A stretch of DNA of 64,000 bases from HGM04593 sp045634305. GTDB lineage: Bacteria > Bacteroidota > Bacteroidia > Bacteroidales > Bacteroidaceae. Where the stretch lies: the NCBI GenBank assembly GCA_045634305.1, contig JAZQZZ010000030.1:1-64000 (forward strand). The letters run 5' to 3'. Numbering within the stretch: position 1 is the first letter of the stretch; each line of letters starts with the position of its first letter. The translations under genes were made by a program, and so were the position numbers. Below, in pieces: positions 36,612 to 46,067 of this stretch. The notes below the pieces were generated by a model. It did no database searches. It was not told the origin of the DNA and saw only the letters and a program-made list of their open reading frames with translations.

Positions 36612-38102
36612 ATGTTGAAGATAATAAAAACTATTGTGGGTACACTGATGCTGACAGCTTCGGCAAGCTGCCTTGCGCAGACAATATCCACCCGATATGA
36701 GGCTAGCGGTACATATGGCAGTGGCGAACACACTCCATTTTGGCACATGGCAAACAGACAGGGACTCAGCAGCCACAAGAATTCAGCTCTATACGCACGG
36801 TTGGGCATTGAAGGATACAACAATTTCAGCAACAAGGACATCACCCTTGAATGGGGTGCCGATGCCGTTGCAGCTTACAATCTGACATCCACACTCTTCG
36901 TGCAGCAAGCCTACTTCGATTTCCAATGGAAAAGAGTGAGGATTTCATTGGGACAGAAGGAACGTTGGGGCGACTTACCCTACCACCGTCTTTCTACCGG
37001 CTCACTGGTAGAGAGCGGCAATGCCCGCCCTATACCACAGATACGCATTGAGCTGCCCGAATATTGGAACATTCCGGGTACCAAAGGATGGCTAGGTATA
37101 AAAGGCCACCTGGCATACGGACTGTTCACTGACGGAAACTGGCAAGAGAAGTTCTTCAGCGAGACATCACCACGCGCCACAACCACGCTCTACCACTCCA
37201 AAGCCGGCTCCATGAGATTTGGCAACGAAGAGAAATTCCCATTGACTGCCGAAATAGGCCTGCATATGGTCACACAGTTCGGTGGCACATGCTACAACAC
37301 AGCAAGGTTTCCGGGAAAGCATTACAAGAACCCTGTCCGCTTCAAAGATTTCCTATACGCGCTCATTCCACTCAGCGGCGATGCATCATATGATGCAGGC
37401 GACCAGGCCAACGTTGCCGGCAACATGCTTGGAGCATGGCAGGGCGCAATAACCTGGAACGACACGGAATGGAAACTGCGCACATACTATGAACACACAT
37501 TCGAGGATCACTCACAACTATTCTGGGAATACGGGTTATGGACCGAGCAGCTTATTGGCCTTGAACTTGAGCTCAAGAAGTTCAGACATGTCAAGAATAT
37601 CGTCTTTGAATATTTCAACCTCAAAAACCAAAGTGGCCCTATTTACCATGACAAGAACAGCACCTTCCCCGACCAGATAAGTTGTATTGACAACAATTAC
37701 AACCACGGCAAATATCCCGGATGGTTCAACTATGGCCAAATGATTGCCACCCCGTTGTGCACATCGCCAATCTACAATGCCGACCGCATCCAATATTGCT
37801 ATAACAACCGCGTAGAGGCTTTTCATTTGGGTATTGAAGGCGAGCCCCTCAATTGGCTTGACTATCGTGCACTCTATACACGCAGCAACAACTGGGGAAC
37901 ATACAGCGTGCCGTTCAAGGATATCAAGATAAACCGTTCACTGCTTCTTGAACTCACATTCCACCCACAGGTGATGAAAGGTTGGAGCGTAGCAGCATCA
38001 TTCGCACTCGACAACGGCAACCTCTATGGCAACAACTGGGGAGGAATGCTCACCATCAAGGGAGAGAACATTTTCAACACCGTTAAAAAAATAAGACAAT
38101 GA
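36612..38102 (+). CDS. Capsule assembly Wzi family outer-membrane protein
   Basis: The 496-residue product has a signal peptide (SCLAQ) and an 18-strand-type barrel sequence throughout (FWHMANRQGLSSHKNSALYARLG, IEGYNNF...). It matches the Wzi family, which anchors capsular polysaccharide at the outer membrane. In Bacteroidales many Wzi-family genes stand outside capsule loci, as here. Its end overlaps the next gene by four bases, so the lipoprotein at 38099 is translationally coupled and may be a partner. Confidence 0.85.
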   Translation: MLKIIKTIVGTLMLTASASCLAQTISTRYEASGTYGSGEHTPFWHMANRQGLSSHKNSALYARLGIEGYNNFSNKDITLEWGADAVAAYNLTSTLFVQQAYFDFQWKRVRISLGQKERWGDLPYHRLSTGSLVESGNARPIPQIRIELPEYWNIPGTKGWLGIKGHLAYGLFTDGNWQEKFFSETSPRATTTLYHSKAGSMRFGNEEKFPLTAEIGLHMVTQFGGTCYNTARFPGKHYKNPVRFKDFLYALIPLSGDASYDAGDQANVAGNMLGAWQGAITWNDTEWKLRTYYEHTFEDHSQLFWEYGLWTEQLIGLELELKKFRHVKNIVFEYFNLKNQSGPIYHDKNSTFPDQISCIDNNYNHGKYPGWFNYGQMIATPLCTSPIYNADRIQYCYNNRVEAFHLGIEGEPLNWLDYRALYTRSNNWGTYSVPFKDIKINRSLLLELTFHPQVMKGWSVAASFALDNGNLYGNNWGGMLTIKGENIFNTVKKIRQ

Positions 38103-38476
38103 AAAAAATACTATACATACTGCTCTGTGCGTCAGTTTTCACATCGTGCCAAAAAGCCGATGACAATGGAGACCTTGGCGGTTGGTGGAAACTCACAAGA
38201 ATAGAGAAACCACAAAACGACACCATCATCGACAAAAGTCAGGAAGACCGCTTCTGGGCCATCCAGCTGAGAATGATTACCACCAACAACGGCGGCAAGG
38301 GACGTTTCCAGCATACAGGAGACTCACTTTTCGTGCAGATGATACAGAAACCGAGCAACGGCAAAGCCGTTGGCCTGTACACCCCGGAGAATGAACGCTT
38401 CGGTGTAAACAAGCTCACCAACAAAAGCATGATACTGCAATCAGATTCGGCAATACTCACATTCCGCAAATTCTAA
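38099..38476 (+). CDS. Lipocalin-like lipoprotein
   Basis: A 125-residue protein with a lipobox (VFTSC, Cys18). The mature part begins GDLGGWWKLTRIEKP, the pattern of lipocalin-like DUFs in Bacteroidetes, and is predicted to be an all-beta small barrel. Coupled to the Wzi gene and followed by a FtsX-like permease. Function unknown. Confidence 0.75.
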   Translation: MKKILYILLCASVFTSCQKADDNGDLGGWWKLTRIEKPQNDTIIDKSQEDRFWAIQLRMITTNNGGKGRFQHTGDSLFVQMIQKPSNGKAVGLYTPENERFGVNKLTNKSMILQSDSAILTFRKF

Positions 38477-38497
38477 CGGCAAACACAGCGCACGCAC

Positions 38498-39739
38498 ATG
38501 AACCTTGAACTATTCCTTGCCCGCAGGCTCTATAGCACACGAAAAGGTAAACGACATTTGTCACGTCCCGCAGTCACCATTGCACAGTGGGGTGTAACCA
38601 TAGGTACAATTGTCATGTTCCTTTCCATCTGCATTATTGTGGGCTTCAAAAATCAAGTGCGTGACAAGGTCGTAGGGTTCGGCGGACACATACAGATTCT
38701 GAATTACGAATCGAGTGACGAAGGCATTTTGCCAATAACCGCCGACAGTCTGCTTGTACAGGAGTTGCTTTCTACCGAAGGAGTAATACACGTACAGCAA
38801 TACGCACAGATTCCGGGAATAATCCTGGCCAACAATGAATACGAAGGTATTTTGCTCAAAGGCATAGACAATGACTACGACCTCACATTTTTCGCATCCA
38901 ACATCATCGAAGGCGAACTGCCGCAATTCACCGCCGGCGAAGCATCAAACGCAATAATCATATCAAGCGTCACGGCAAAAAGGCTCATGTTGCAGTGCGG
39001 CGACAAAGTCAATGTCTATTTCATGCAAGACGGAATCAGAGCCCGCAAAATGAGTGTTGCAGCAATATACGAGACCCATCTCACCGAATTCGACAACGTG
39101 ATGGCATTGACCGACATATATACCGCCCGCAAACTCAACGGATGGGAAAACAACAAGGCAAGCGGCATTGAAATAACCGTAGATAACTACGACGACAGAT
39201 ACATCCATTGCGACAAGATTGACTCGCACGCCACACACAACGCCACCCTGAGAAACCGCGAGGGGCTCTACTGCACAACAATAGACGAACTCTACCCTGC
39301 AATGTTCAACTGGCTAGCCGTGCTCGACCAGACCGTTTGGATAATACTCATCCTCGTCGTCTGCATTGCCGGTTTTACAATGATTTCGGGCCTCTTCATC
39401 CTCATACTCGAAAAGAGCAACTTCATTGGCATAATGAAAGCTGTTGGAGCCAAGAATCTTTCCATAAGAAGAATATTCATCTACTATGCCGGAATGATTG
39501 TGATGAAAGGCATGCTCATTGGCAATACCATTGCAATTGCAGCATGCATCCTGCAACAACAAACCGGCATGATATCCATTGACCCCGAGATGTATTACAT
39601 GGACAGAGTACCCATTGAGTTCAGCTGGTTGCTTGTGCCAATGAACATTGCAATGTTCTTTATTTCCATTGCAATACTGGTGATTCCGTCAATGCTAATT
39701 TCAAAGATTGACCCTGTAAAGGCAATAAAATTTGAATAA
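38498..39739 (+). CDS. FtsX/LolE-family ABC transporter permease
   Basis: A 413-residue protein with one N-terminal TM (VTIGTIVMFLSICIIVGF), a large periplasmic MacB-PCD-like domain (about 45-265) and three C-terminal TMs with the FtsX signature (IILILVVCIAGFTMISGLFILILEKS). This is the LolC/LolE topology for lipoprotein release to the outer membrane. Its ATPase is not adjacent on this strand; the FtsE/LolD-type ATPase at 42319 is 2.6 kb away on the other strand. A strong terminator follows. Confidence 0.88.
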   Translation: MNLELFLARRLYSTRKGKRHLSRPAVTIAQWGVTIGTIVMFLSICIIVGFKNQVRDKVVGFGGHIQILNYESSDEGILPITADSLLVQELLSTEGVIHVQQYAQIPGIILANNEYEGILLKGIDNDYDLTFFASNIIEGELPQFTAGEASNAIIISSVTAKRLMLQCGDKVNVYFMQDGIRARKMSVAAIYETHLTEFDNVMALTDIYTARKLNGWENNKASGIEITVDNYDDRYIHCDKIDSHATHNATLRNREGLYCTTIDELYPAMFNWLAVLDQTVWIILILVVCIAGFTMISGLFILILEKSNFIGIMKAVGAKNLSIRRIFIYYAGMIVMKGMLIGNTIAIAACILQQQTGMISIDPEMYYMDRVPIEFSWLLVPMNIAMFFISIAILVIPSMLISKIDPVKAIKFE

Positions 39740-39740
39740 A

Positions 39741-39773
39741 AAAAAAGCCATCGCGGAAAGCGATGGCTTTTTT
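39741..39773. terminator. Bidirectional terminator
   Basis: Perfect 14-bp stem AAAAAAGCCATCGC / GCGATGGCTTTTTT, loop GGAAA, between the convergent permease and lysA genes. Confidence 0.9.
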
Positions 39774-39794
39774 GTTATTCAAAGTAAACATTCA

Positions 39795-40952
39795 TCATTC
39801 AACATCAGTAGAGAGCAGCGCCTTTGGCAATGCACGACAATTATATCCGAATGCCATAGCCTCGCCATAAGCTCCCGCCGACCTCATAACAAGCAGGTCG
39901 CCACGCTCGGTAGCGGGCATCTTGCGGTCATGACAGAAAACATCCGACGACTCACACACCGGGCCCACAACATCATACACCTCATCGGCCTTGTTTGAGC
40001 ATATATTCTCAATGCGATGATATGCATCGTACAATGCAGGACGTATAAGATCGTTCATTCCGGCATCCACAATCACAAACTGCTTGCAACCGCCACGTTT
40101 CACATATGTAACACGTGTCACCAATGCACCACACTGCGCCACGATACTGCGTCCAAGTTCAAAGTGCACATGCTGACCGGGATAGAGCTTCAGGTTGTTG
40201 GCATATGTTGCAAAATACAACTCAAAATCGGGAATCGGATATTTGTCGGGAGCATCGTAGCGTATTCCCAAACCGCCGCCGACATTGATGTGCGGCAACA
40301 CCAGTCCACGCGTCTCAAAAAGCAACTCCTGCAACTCATTTATCCTGCCGCACAAAGCAATGAAATCATCCATCACCAATATCTGTGAACCAATATGGAA
40401 GTGCAGACCAACCAGCTTTACATGCTCAAGTCCCTCAACGACACCAATCACATCATCCAACTGCTCATAACCGATACCGAATTTATTCTCGGCCAATCCG
40501 GTTGTGATATTGCTGTGGGTGTGCGCGCCGACATTAGGATTTATTCTGAGCGCTACCTGCGCCACCACTCCACGCTCAGCCGCAAGCGCCTCAATTGCCT
40601 CAAGTTCGGGCACTGACTCGGCATTGAAACAGAAGATTCCGGCATCAAGCGCAAGCGCAATCTCCTTGTCGGTCTTTCCCACACCGGCAAACACAATCTT
40701 CGATGCAGGAACACCGGCCTCCAAAGCAGCAGCGACCTCACCACCGCTCACACAGTCGGCACCCAAACCGGCATCGGCAATAATCTTGAGCAGACGAGGA
40801 TTGAAATTCGCCTTTATCGCATAGTGGACATCGAAATTGCCATAACGTGCAGCTTCGGCCTTCACAGTGTCAATGGTCTTCTGCAACAACTCCACATCGT
40901 AATAGTAGAACGGAGTGTCAACGCCTCTGAAATATTCAACAGGAAAGTTCAT
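39795..40952 (-). CDS. lysA: Diaminopimelate decarboxylase
   Basis: A 385-residue PLP enzyme that converts meso-diaminopimelate to lysine. The barrel carries the PLP lysine in VHYAIKANFN, the glycine loop HINVGGGLGIRY, HFELGRSIVAQCG, and the C-terminal catalytic cysteine in VGPVCESSDVF. It lies nine bases downstream of lysC, so first and last steps of lysine synthesis share one transcript. Confidence 0.95.
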   Translation of the reverse strand: MNFPVEYFRGVDTPFYYYDVELLQKTIDTVKAEAARYGNFDVHYAIKANFNPRLLKIIADAGLGADCVSGGEVAAALEAGVPASKIVFAGVGKTDKEIALALDAGIFCFNAESVPELEAIEALAAERGVVAQVALRINPNVGAHTHSNITTGLAENKFGIGYEQLDDVIGVVEGLEHVKLVGLHFHIGSQILVMDDFIALCGRINELQELLFETRGLVLPHINVGGGLGIRYDAPDKYPIPDFELYFATYANNLKLYPGQHVHFELGRSIVAQCGALVTRVTYVKRGGCKQFVIVDAGMNDLIRPALYDAYHRIENICSNKADEVYDVVGPVCESSDVFCHDRKMPATERGDLLVMRSAGAYGEAMAFGYNCRALPKALLSTDVE

Positions 40953-40961
40953 TGCCCTATT

Positions 40962-42287
40962 TTATTTGTTTGTTCCGAAAATTGAAGCGCTGAGTGAACG
41001 CAATGCCCTCACCTTATCCTCCTCACGTACGAGGAATGAGATGTTGTAGTTGCTGCCACCATAAGAAACCATACGCACAGGAATATCCTTCATAGCCTCC
41101 ATGGCACGTGCCTCAAAGCCAACGTTCTCCCAGTTAAGGTCACCCACAACGCACACGATACACATATTGCGGTCAACAGTGATTGTACCAATCTTCTGCA
41201 ATTCGGCAACAATTTCATCTAATCTGCGGTCGTCATCAATAGAAACAGACACACCCACCTCGGATGTACAAACCATGTCGATAGAAGTCTTGTAGTTCTC
41301 GAAAATCTCGAAAACCTTGCGCAGGAAACCATATGCAAGCAACATTCGGCCACTCTTAATCTTGATGGCAGTAATATTCTCCTTTGCAGCAATAGCTTTT
41401 ATCTCTCCGGGACGTGTAAGGTTATTATCAATTCGTGTACCCTCTGCTTTCGGATCCATTGTGTTGAGCAGACGCACAGGCGTACCTGTCAATTTTGCAG
41501 GGAGAATACATGTAGGATGCAGAATCTTTGCACCGAAATATGCAAGCTCTGCACTCTCCTCAAAGTGCAGGTTACGCACCGGAGTAGTATTCTCAACCAC
41601 GCGTGGGTCATTGTTGTGAACACCATCAATGTCGGTCCATATCTGTACCTCCTCGGCATTCACAGCCGAACCAATCAGTGTTGCTGTGTAGTCACTGCCA
41701 CCACGCTGCAAGTTGTCGTAGCTACCCTCGTGATTCATACAGATGAAACCCTGGGTGATATATATGCGGCCATCATTGTCGGCATCAAGCAATGGCAACA
41801 AGTGCTCACGTATATACTCCAAATCGGGTTCACCATTCACAGCAAGACGCATGAAATCAAGGGCATTCAACAACTTCACGTCGATACCCTGCTCCTGCAT
41901 GTAGAATGTAACCATATTTGTAGACATAATCTCACCTTGCGCAACAATCTCCTTCTCCAACTCATCGGTCAGCTTCTGCTGTGCCAAATCGCGCAAATGA
42001 GCAAAAATCTCGTTCACCTTGCTTGTAGCTGCAGCCTTGCCTTCCTCGCTGGTGTATAACTCACTGATAGTCTGCATATACTTTGTCTGCAGGAAAGTAG
42101 AGTGCTCACAAGCACCGTTCACATTGCCGTTACGCAAATAATTTGTAAACTCAATGAGTGAGTTTGTAGTTCCCGACATTGCTGAAAGAACAACAATCTT
42201 TGTCTCACCATCGTTAATCAAGTTAACGACACCCTGCATACGCTCGGCCGAACCAACAGATGTTCCGCCAAATTTCAATACTTTCAT
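40962..42287 (-). CDS. lysC: Aspartate kinase (lysine-sensitive type)
   Basis: A 441-residue monofunctional aspartokinase, phosphorylating aspartate as the first step toward lysine, threonine and methionine. Kinase domain: KVLKFGGTSVGSAERM, GGSDYTATLIGSAVNAEEVQIWTDIDG. Two ACT domains follow (about 300-441, GISVSIDD-like VGVSVSIDDDRR) that bind the feedback inhibitor. Co-transcribed with lysA, which suggests a lysine-dedicated isoenzyme. Confidence 0.95.
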   Translation of the reverse strand: MKVLKFGGTSVGSAERMQGVVNLINDGETKIVVLSAMSGTTNSLIEFTNYLRNGNVNGACEHSTFLQTKYMQTISELYTSEEGKAAATSKVNEIFAHLRDLAQQKLTDELEKEIVAQGEIMSTNMVTFYMQEQGIDVKLLNALDFMRLAVNGEPDLEYIREHLLPLLDADNDGRIYITQGFICMNHEGSYDNLQRGGSDYTATLIGSAVNAEEVQIWTDIDGVHNNDPRVVENTTPVRNLHFEESAELAYFGAKILHPTCILPAKLTGTPVRLLNTMDPKAEGTRIDNNLTRPGEIKAIAAKENITAIKIKSGRMLLAYGFLRKVFEIFENYKTSIDMVCTSEVGVSVSIDDDRRLDEIVAELQKIGTITVDRNMCIVCVVGDLNWENVGFEARAMEAMKDIPVRMVSYGGSNYNISFLVREEDKVRALRSLSASIFGTNK

Positions 42288-42318
42288 ATTATATCTATTA
42301 TTTGATTATCCAAAAAAA

Positions 42319-42999
42319 TCACTCCACAACACTCTCCTTTGTTATTCTGCGCTCCGAACAACGGTACACCGTTGCCGGATAGTCCCGCAACCACTGCTCA
42401 TTGTGTGTAATCATCAGCACCGACATCTTCTCCTCCTTACAAATTCTGTGCAGCAGGTTCATTATGTAGTCACCGGTCGCATTGTCAAGGTTACCTGTGG
42501 GTTCATCGGCCAGCAACAATGCTGGACGGTTGAGTATTGCACGTGCAATGACAATGCGCTGCTGCTCGCCACCCGAGAGTTCATGGGGGCGCTTATAGCC
42601 TTTCTGCGACAATCCAACCAGGTCAAGCACCTCATGAATACGCATCTCACGCTCAGTCTTGTCCTTCCATCCGGTGCAACGCAACACAAAGTCCAGATTA
42701 TCGTGTACACTACGGTCTGTCAGCAATTGGAAATCCTGAAACACAATTCCAATCCTGCGTCGCAGTTCCTGCAGTTTCCTGTTACTGATGTCACGCACAT
42801 TATACTTGTCGAATACCAATGCATCACCTTTCTCAATATCCACTTCGCCATATACCGTCTTCAACAAAGTCGATTTGCCCGAACCTACAGTACCTACAAT
42901 GTAGGCAAACTCACCCTCGTCCAATGTAAACGTCACATTCTCCAATATAAACTTGGAGTCAATCAGTATATCTACATCCTTATAATCAATAACCGGCAT
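42319..42999 (-). CDS. ftsE: FtsE/LolD-like ABC transporter ATPase
   Basis: A 226-residue ATPase. Walker A is GTVGSGKST (the first Gly-x-x-Gly is slightly unusual), the Q-loop VFQDFQLL, signature LSGGEQQR and Walker B LLLADEPTG, with the H-loop MITHNEQWL. Bacteroidetes FtsE has this size and the IDYKDVDI start. FtsX is not adjacent. It may act with the permease at 38498 or with an FtsX elsewhere. Confidence 0.85.
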   Translation of the reverse strand: MPVIDYKDVDILIDSKFILENVTFTLDEGEFAYIVGTVGSGKSTLLKTVYGEVDIEKGDALVFDKYNVRDISNRKLQELRRRIGIVFQDFQLLTDRSVHDNLDFVLRCTGWKDKTEREMRIHEVLDLVGLSQKGYKRPHELSGGEQQRIVIARAILNRPALLLADEPTGNLDNATGDYIMNLLHRICKEEKMSVLMITHNEQWLRDYPATVYRCSERRITKESVVE

Positions 43000-43100
43000 A
43001 TCATTCAGTGTTTTAGAAGCTGTTTAAATTTTCACGTTGTGCGCCCGCACACTTTTCCAATTATGCAAATTTAGTTATAATTTTCAAAATTCCGGCCAAA

Positions 43101-43137
43101 CAACGCACATTAATTTGCATGCGCGTGCAACGCACAT
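43101..43137. promoter_or_regulatory. Direct repeats upstream of the LytTR gene
   Basis: CAACGCACAT occurs at 43101-43110 and again at 43128-43137, 27 bases apart. LytTR regulators usually bind pairs of direct repeats upstream of promoters, and the sites lie about 50-90 bases before this promoter. Candidate autoregulatory operator, by inference only. Confidence 0.35.
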
Positions 43138-43187
43138 GCATCGTTCGCACAAACACGCATTTAAAAGAAGATATTCCGCCCGGCCAT

Positions 43188-43218
43188 ATTGTAGACAAAA
43201 TTAATTTTCTTAACTTTG
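43188..43218 (+). promoter_or_regulatory. Promoter of the LytTR regulator gene
   Basis: ATTG (43188-43191, one mismatch to TTTG), spacer 19, TAACTTTG (43211-43218). Transcript start near 43225. Confidence 0.6.
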
Positions 43219-43270
43219 CAATATAATTGCGTGTGCCCCACAGCACGCGCAACTGTCACAGGCAAATAAT

Positions 43271-44152
43271 ATGTTTGAATACACATCCATACTTTTCAAA
43301 AAGACACCACGATACTTGCTCGAGAAGCGCAACCTCATCATCATGGTCCTTTTCGTGTCAATATTCGCCATCATATTCATCAACATCTATAAGCCCTTCG
43401 GTTCGGCACAATGGGTACAACGAGGCATCACCCCTACCCAATACCTGCTGTGGTCGACAGTACTGGTAAGCATCGGAATGACAGTTGTCGCCATAAGCCG
43501 AATAATAATGTACAGCTACTCACGCTCCCCCGAGCATAACGTAACATATTTGAAATATGCCATATGGGTTTTTGTAGAACTCCTGTTGCTGTCAGGGGCA
43601 TTCACCACCCTCGCACTCATAGTGAGCACACATCTCAACCTCACCAACAGCGACCCATTGGAAATCTACAGGAATGCGATGCAGAACACAATCTTCATCA
43701 TCGGAATCCCCTACTTCATCTGCATCCTATATTTCTCCTATCAGGAACGTTCGGCAAAACTCAAGGAGCTAATGAACGAGAACATTGGTTTCAAGTCGAG
43801 CAACCTCATCTCCATACGCGACTACCGCGGCATACTGCAACTCTCCGTCGCCAAGGAGAACCTGCTGTACATAGAATCGGCCGACAACTACATTTGCGTG
43901 TGGTACAAGAAGAACGATATACTCAAGAAGCAGTTGCTACACATTACCATGAAGGAGATCAGCGAACAGCTTGCCGACACAAACATTGTTCGTTGCCACC
44001 GCTCATACATGATAAACCTCGACCACGTAAAGGTCATGCGCCGCGAGAAAGGCAACCTGTTCCTCGAGCTAGAGGAGCCGGGAGTGAGAGAAATACCAAT
44101 ATCAAAAACCTATGGCGAAACGGTACTGCGCCGTCTTGTGCCAATATCATAA
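43271..44152 (+). CDS. Membrane-anchored LytTR-family transcription regulator
   Basis: The 293-residue product has four TM segments in the first half (LIIMVLFVSIFAIIFINIY, YLLWSTVLVSIGMTVVAI, WVFVELLLLSGAFTTLALIV, TIFIIGIPYFICILYF), then a C-terminal LytTR DNA-binding domain (about 190-293) with LLYIESADNYICVWY and IVRCHRSYMINLDHV. It has no receiver domain, so it may sense something through its membrane part directly. purN follows 12 bases later, an apparently fortuitous operon partner. Confidence 0.88.
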   Translation: MFEYTSILFKKTPRYLLEKRNLIIMVLFVSIFAIIFINIYKPFGSAQWVQRGITPTQYLLWSTVLVSIGMTVVAISRIIMYSYSRSPEHNVTYLKYAIWVFVELLLLSGAFTTLALIVSTHLNLTNSDPLEIYRNAMQNTIFIIGIPYFICILYFSYQERSAKLKELMNENIGFKSSNLISIRDYRGILQLSVAKENLLYIESADNYICVWYKKNDILKKQLLHITMKEISEQLADTNIVRCHRSYMINLDHVKVMRREKGNLFLELEEPGVREIPISKTYGETVLRRLVPIS

Positions 44153-44164
44153 CACTATCACACG

Positions 44165-44737
44165 ATGAAGAAAATTGCAATCCTAGCATCGGGCAGCGGC
44201 TCAAACGCCGAGAACATTGCCAACTATTTCAAAGGGAGCGACTACGCCCAAGTATCATTCATCATTGCCAACAACCCACAGGCCTACGTTCTTGAACGCG
44301 CCAAAAAGTTGGGGATTGAGGCAGCCATTGTAAACAAGGCCGAATTCATGGAGGCCGACGGCGTCATTGCAATGCTCCGTGAGCGCGACATTGATTTCGT
44401 TGTACTTGCGGGTTTCCTGCTGCTCGTCCCACAGAAACTCATAACAGCCTATCCCGGCCGCATCGTAAACATCCATCCCGCACTGCTCCCCAAGCACGGT
44501 GGCAAGGGCATGTATGGCGACAGGGTACACAAAGCTGTTGTTGAGAGCGGCGACACCGAGAGCGGCATCACCATCCACCTTATTGACGAGCACTATGACA
44601 AGGGCACCACATTCTTCCAGGCAAAGTGCCCAGTGTTGCCAACCGACACCCCCGACGATGTCGCAGCCAAGGTACACGCACTGGAGTACGAACACTTCCC
44701 CCATGTAATTGAGGAGATTCTCCACAGCCTAGACTAA
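44165..44737 (+). CDS. purN: Phosphoribosylglycinamide formyltransferase
   Basis: A 190-residue enzyme of purine synthesis that transfers a formyl group from 10-formyl-tetrahydrofolate to GAR. Conserved: ILASGSGSNAENI (phosphate binding), the catalytic Asn-His-Asp set in VNIHPALLPKHGGKGMYG and SGITIHLIDEHYDKG. Ended by a palindromic terminator. Confidence 0.95.
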   Translation: MKKIAILASGSGSNAENIANYFKGSDYAQVSFIIANNPQAYVLERAKKLGIEAAIVNKAEFMEADGVIAMLRERDIDFVVLAGFLLLVPQKLITAYPGRIVNIHPALLPKHGGKGMYGDRVHKAVVESGDTESGITIHLIDEHYDKGTTFFQAKCPVLPTDTPDDVAAKVHALEYEHFPHVIEEILHSLD

Positions 44738-44747
44738 ACGTAAAACG

Positions 44748-44769
44748 CGAAGATTGTATACAATCTTCG
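44748..44769. terminator. Palindromic terminator after purN
   Basis: Perfect 22-base palindrome built on CGAAGATTGTA, followed by GGTTTTCT on the plus strand. The next 30 bases before the pepT stop (CAGCTTTCCGTTTTCACC) resemble fragments near 22045 and may be repeat-derived. Confidence 0.75.
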
Positions 44770-44803
44770 GGTTTTCTACCTTTCAGCTTTCCGTTTTCAC
44801 CTT

Positions 44804-46042
44804 TCACTTTTCAGCCACTCGTGCCGCTATATTCACAATCGTCATAACAGCCTTCTCCATAACCTGCACCGACACAAACTCATAACGGCTATGGAAGTTC
44901 ACGCCACCGGCAAACAAGTTAGGACAAGGGAGTCCCATGAATGAAAGCTGTGCACCGTCGGTACCGCCACGGATAGGCTTGATAACAGGCACTACACCGG
45001 CCTGCTCCATCGCGCTCTTGGCAATATCAATGATATGCATCTTTGGCTCAACCATCTCACGCATGTTGCGGTACTGCTCCTTGAGTTCAAGAGTCACCAC
45101 GCCTGCGCCATACTGCGCATTGATTTTCGCCTCAACCTCCTTCATGAACGCCATGCGCTGCTCAAAAATCTCGCGGCTGTGGTCACGGATTATGTATGAC
45201 ACCGATGCATGGTCAACACCTCCGTTTATACCCACAAGATGATAGAAGCCCTCGTAGCCTGTGGTACACTCGGGTGACTCGACAGCAGGGATTGCCTCAA
45301 CAATAGCTGTTGCCACGCGCAAAGCATTCAGCATCTTGCCCTTTGCATAACCGGGATGAACGTTGCGTCCCTGTACTGTAAACGTAGCACTGCCGGCATT
45401 GAAGTTCTCAAACTCAAGTTCACCCTCGCAGCTGCCATCGATTGTATAGGCCCAGTCGCAACCGAAGAGAGGCACGTTGAAGTTGTGCGCTCCACGGCCA
45501 ATCTCCTCGTCGGGGTTAAAAGCTATACGCACCTTGCCATGCTTTATTTCGGGGTGAGCCTGCAGATATGCGATAGCCGAAACAATTTCCGCTACACCAG
45601 CCTTGTCATCGGCACCCAAAAGTGTGTGACCGTCGGTAACCACAAGGTCATGGCCTTTATAATCCTCAACCTCGGGAAAATCGGCTGTCGACAGCACAAT
45701 ACCATCCTTTTCGCACAACACGATATCTCCACCCTCATAGTTCTCCACAACGCGGGGCTTCACATCCTTGCCGCTCATGTCGGGGCTTGTATCAAGGTGC
45801 GCAATGAAACCCACTACAGGCACATCCTTATCACAGTTTGCAGGGAGTGTAGCATAGAGATAGCCCTTCTCATCAAGAACAACCTCTTCCAAGCCCATCT
45901 CCTTGAGCTGCTGCTCAAGATAACGTGCAAACACAAACTGTCCCTCAGTGGTAGGCACAACTGTAGCATCGTCACACGACTCTGTGTCAAAAGTCACATA
46001 TTTCAAAAAACGCTCAAGCATTTTCTCCTTAATCTCGCTCAT
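44804..46042 (-). CDS. pepT: Peptidase T (tripeptidase)
   Basis: A 412-residue zinc aminotripeptidase of the M20 family. Metal and catalytic sites: HLDTSPDMSG, TLLGADDKAGVAEI, NPDEEIGRGAH, and YTIDGSCEGELEFENFNA before the dimerisation domain (about 210-320). It cleaves N-terminal residues from tripeptides in the cytoplasm, consistent with peptide use by gut Bacteroidales. The gene lies 25 bases downstream of the Smr gene. Confidence 0.95.
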   Translation of the reverse strand: MSEIKEKMLERFLKYVTFDTESCDDATVVPTTEGQFVFARYLEQQLKEMGLEEVVLDEKGYLYATLPANCDKDVPVVGFIAHLDTSPDMSGKDVKPRVVENYEGGDIVLCEKDGIVLSTADFPEVEDYKGHDLVVTDGHTLLGADDKAGVAEIVSAIAYLQAHPEIKHGKVRIAFNPDEEIGRGAHNFNVPLFGCDWAYTIDGSCEGELEFENFNAGSATFTVQGRNVHPGYAKGKMLNALRVATAIVEAIPAVESPECTTGYEGFYHLVGINGGVDHASVSYIIRDHSREIFEQRMAFMKEVEAKINAQYGAGVVTLELKEQYRNMREMVEPKMHIIDIAKSAMEQAGVVPVIKPIRGGTDGAQLSFMGLPCPNLFAGGVNFHSRYEFVSVQVMEKAVMTIVNIAARVAEK

Positions 46043-46067
46043 AATATAATTGTTTTTATGTTTATAC

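Noticed and set aside
42319..42999. Pairing FtsE with the FtsX-like permease at 38498 as one transporter
   Set aside because: The genes are on opposite strands and 2.6 kb apart, separated by lysC-lysA and a terminator. A functional link is possible but not supported by layout.
42154..43074. 306-codon open frame on the plus strand opposite ftsE and lysC
   Set aside because: It lies entirely antisense to two well-supported genes, has no signal or family similarity, and its composition mirrors the codon bias of the opposite strand.
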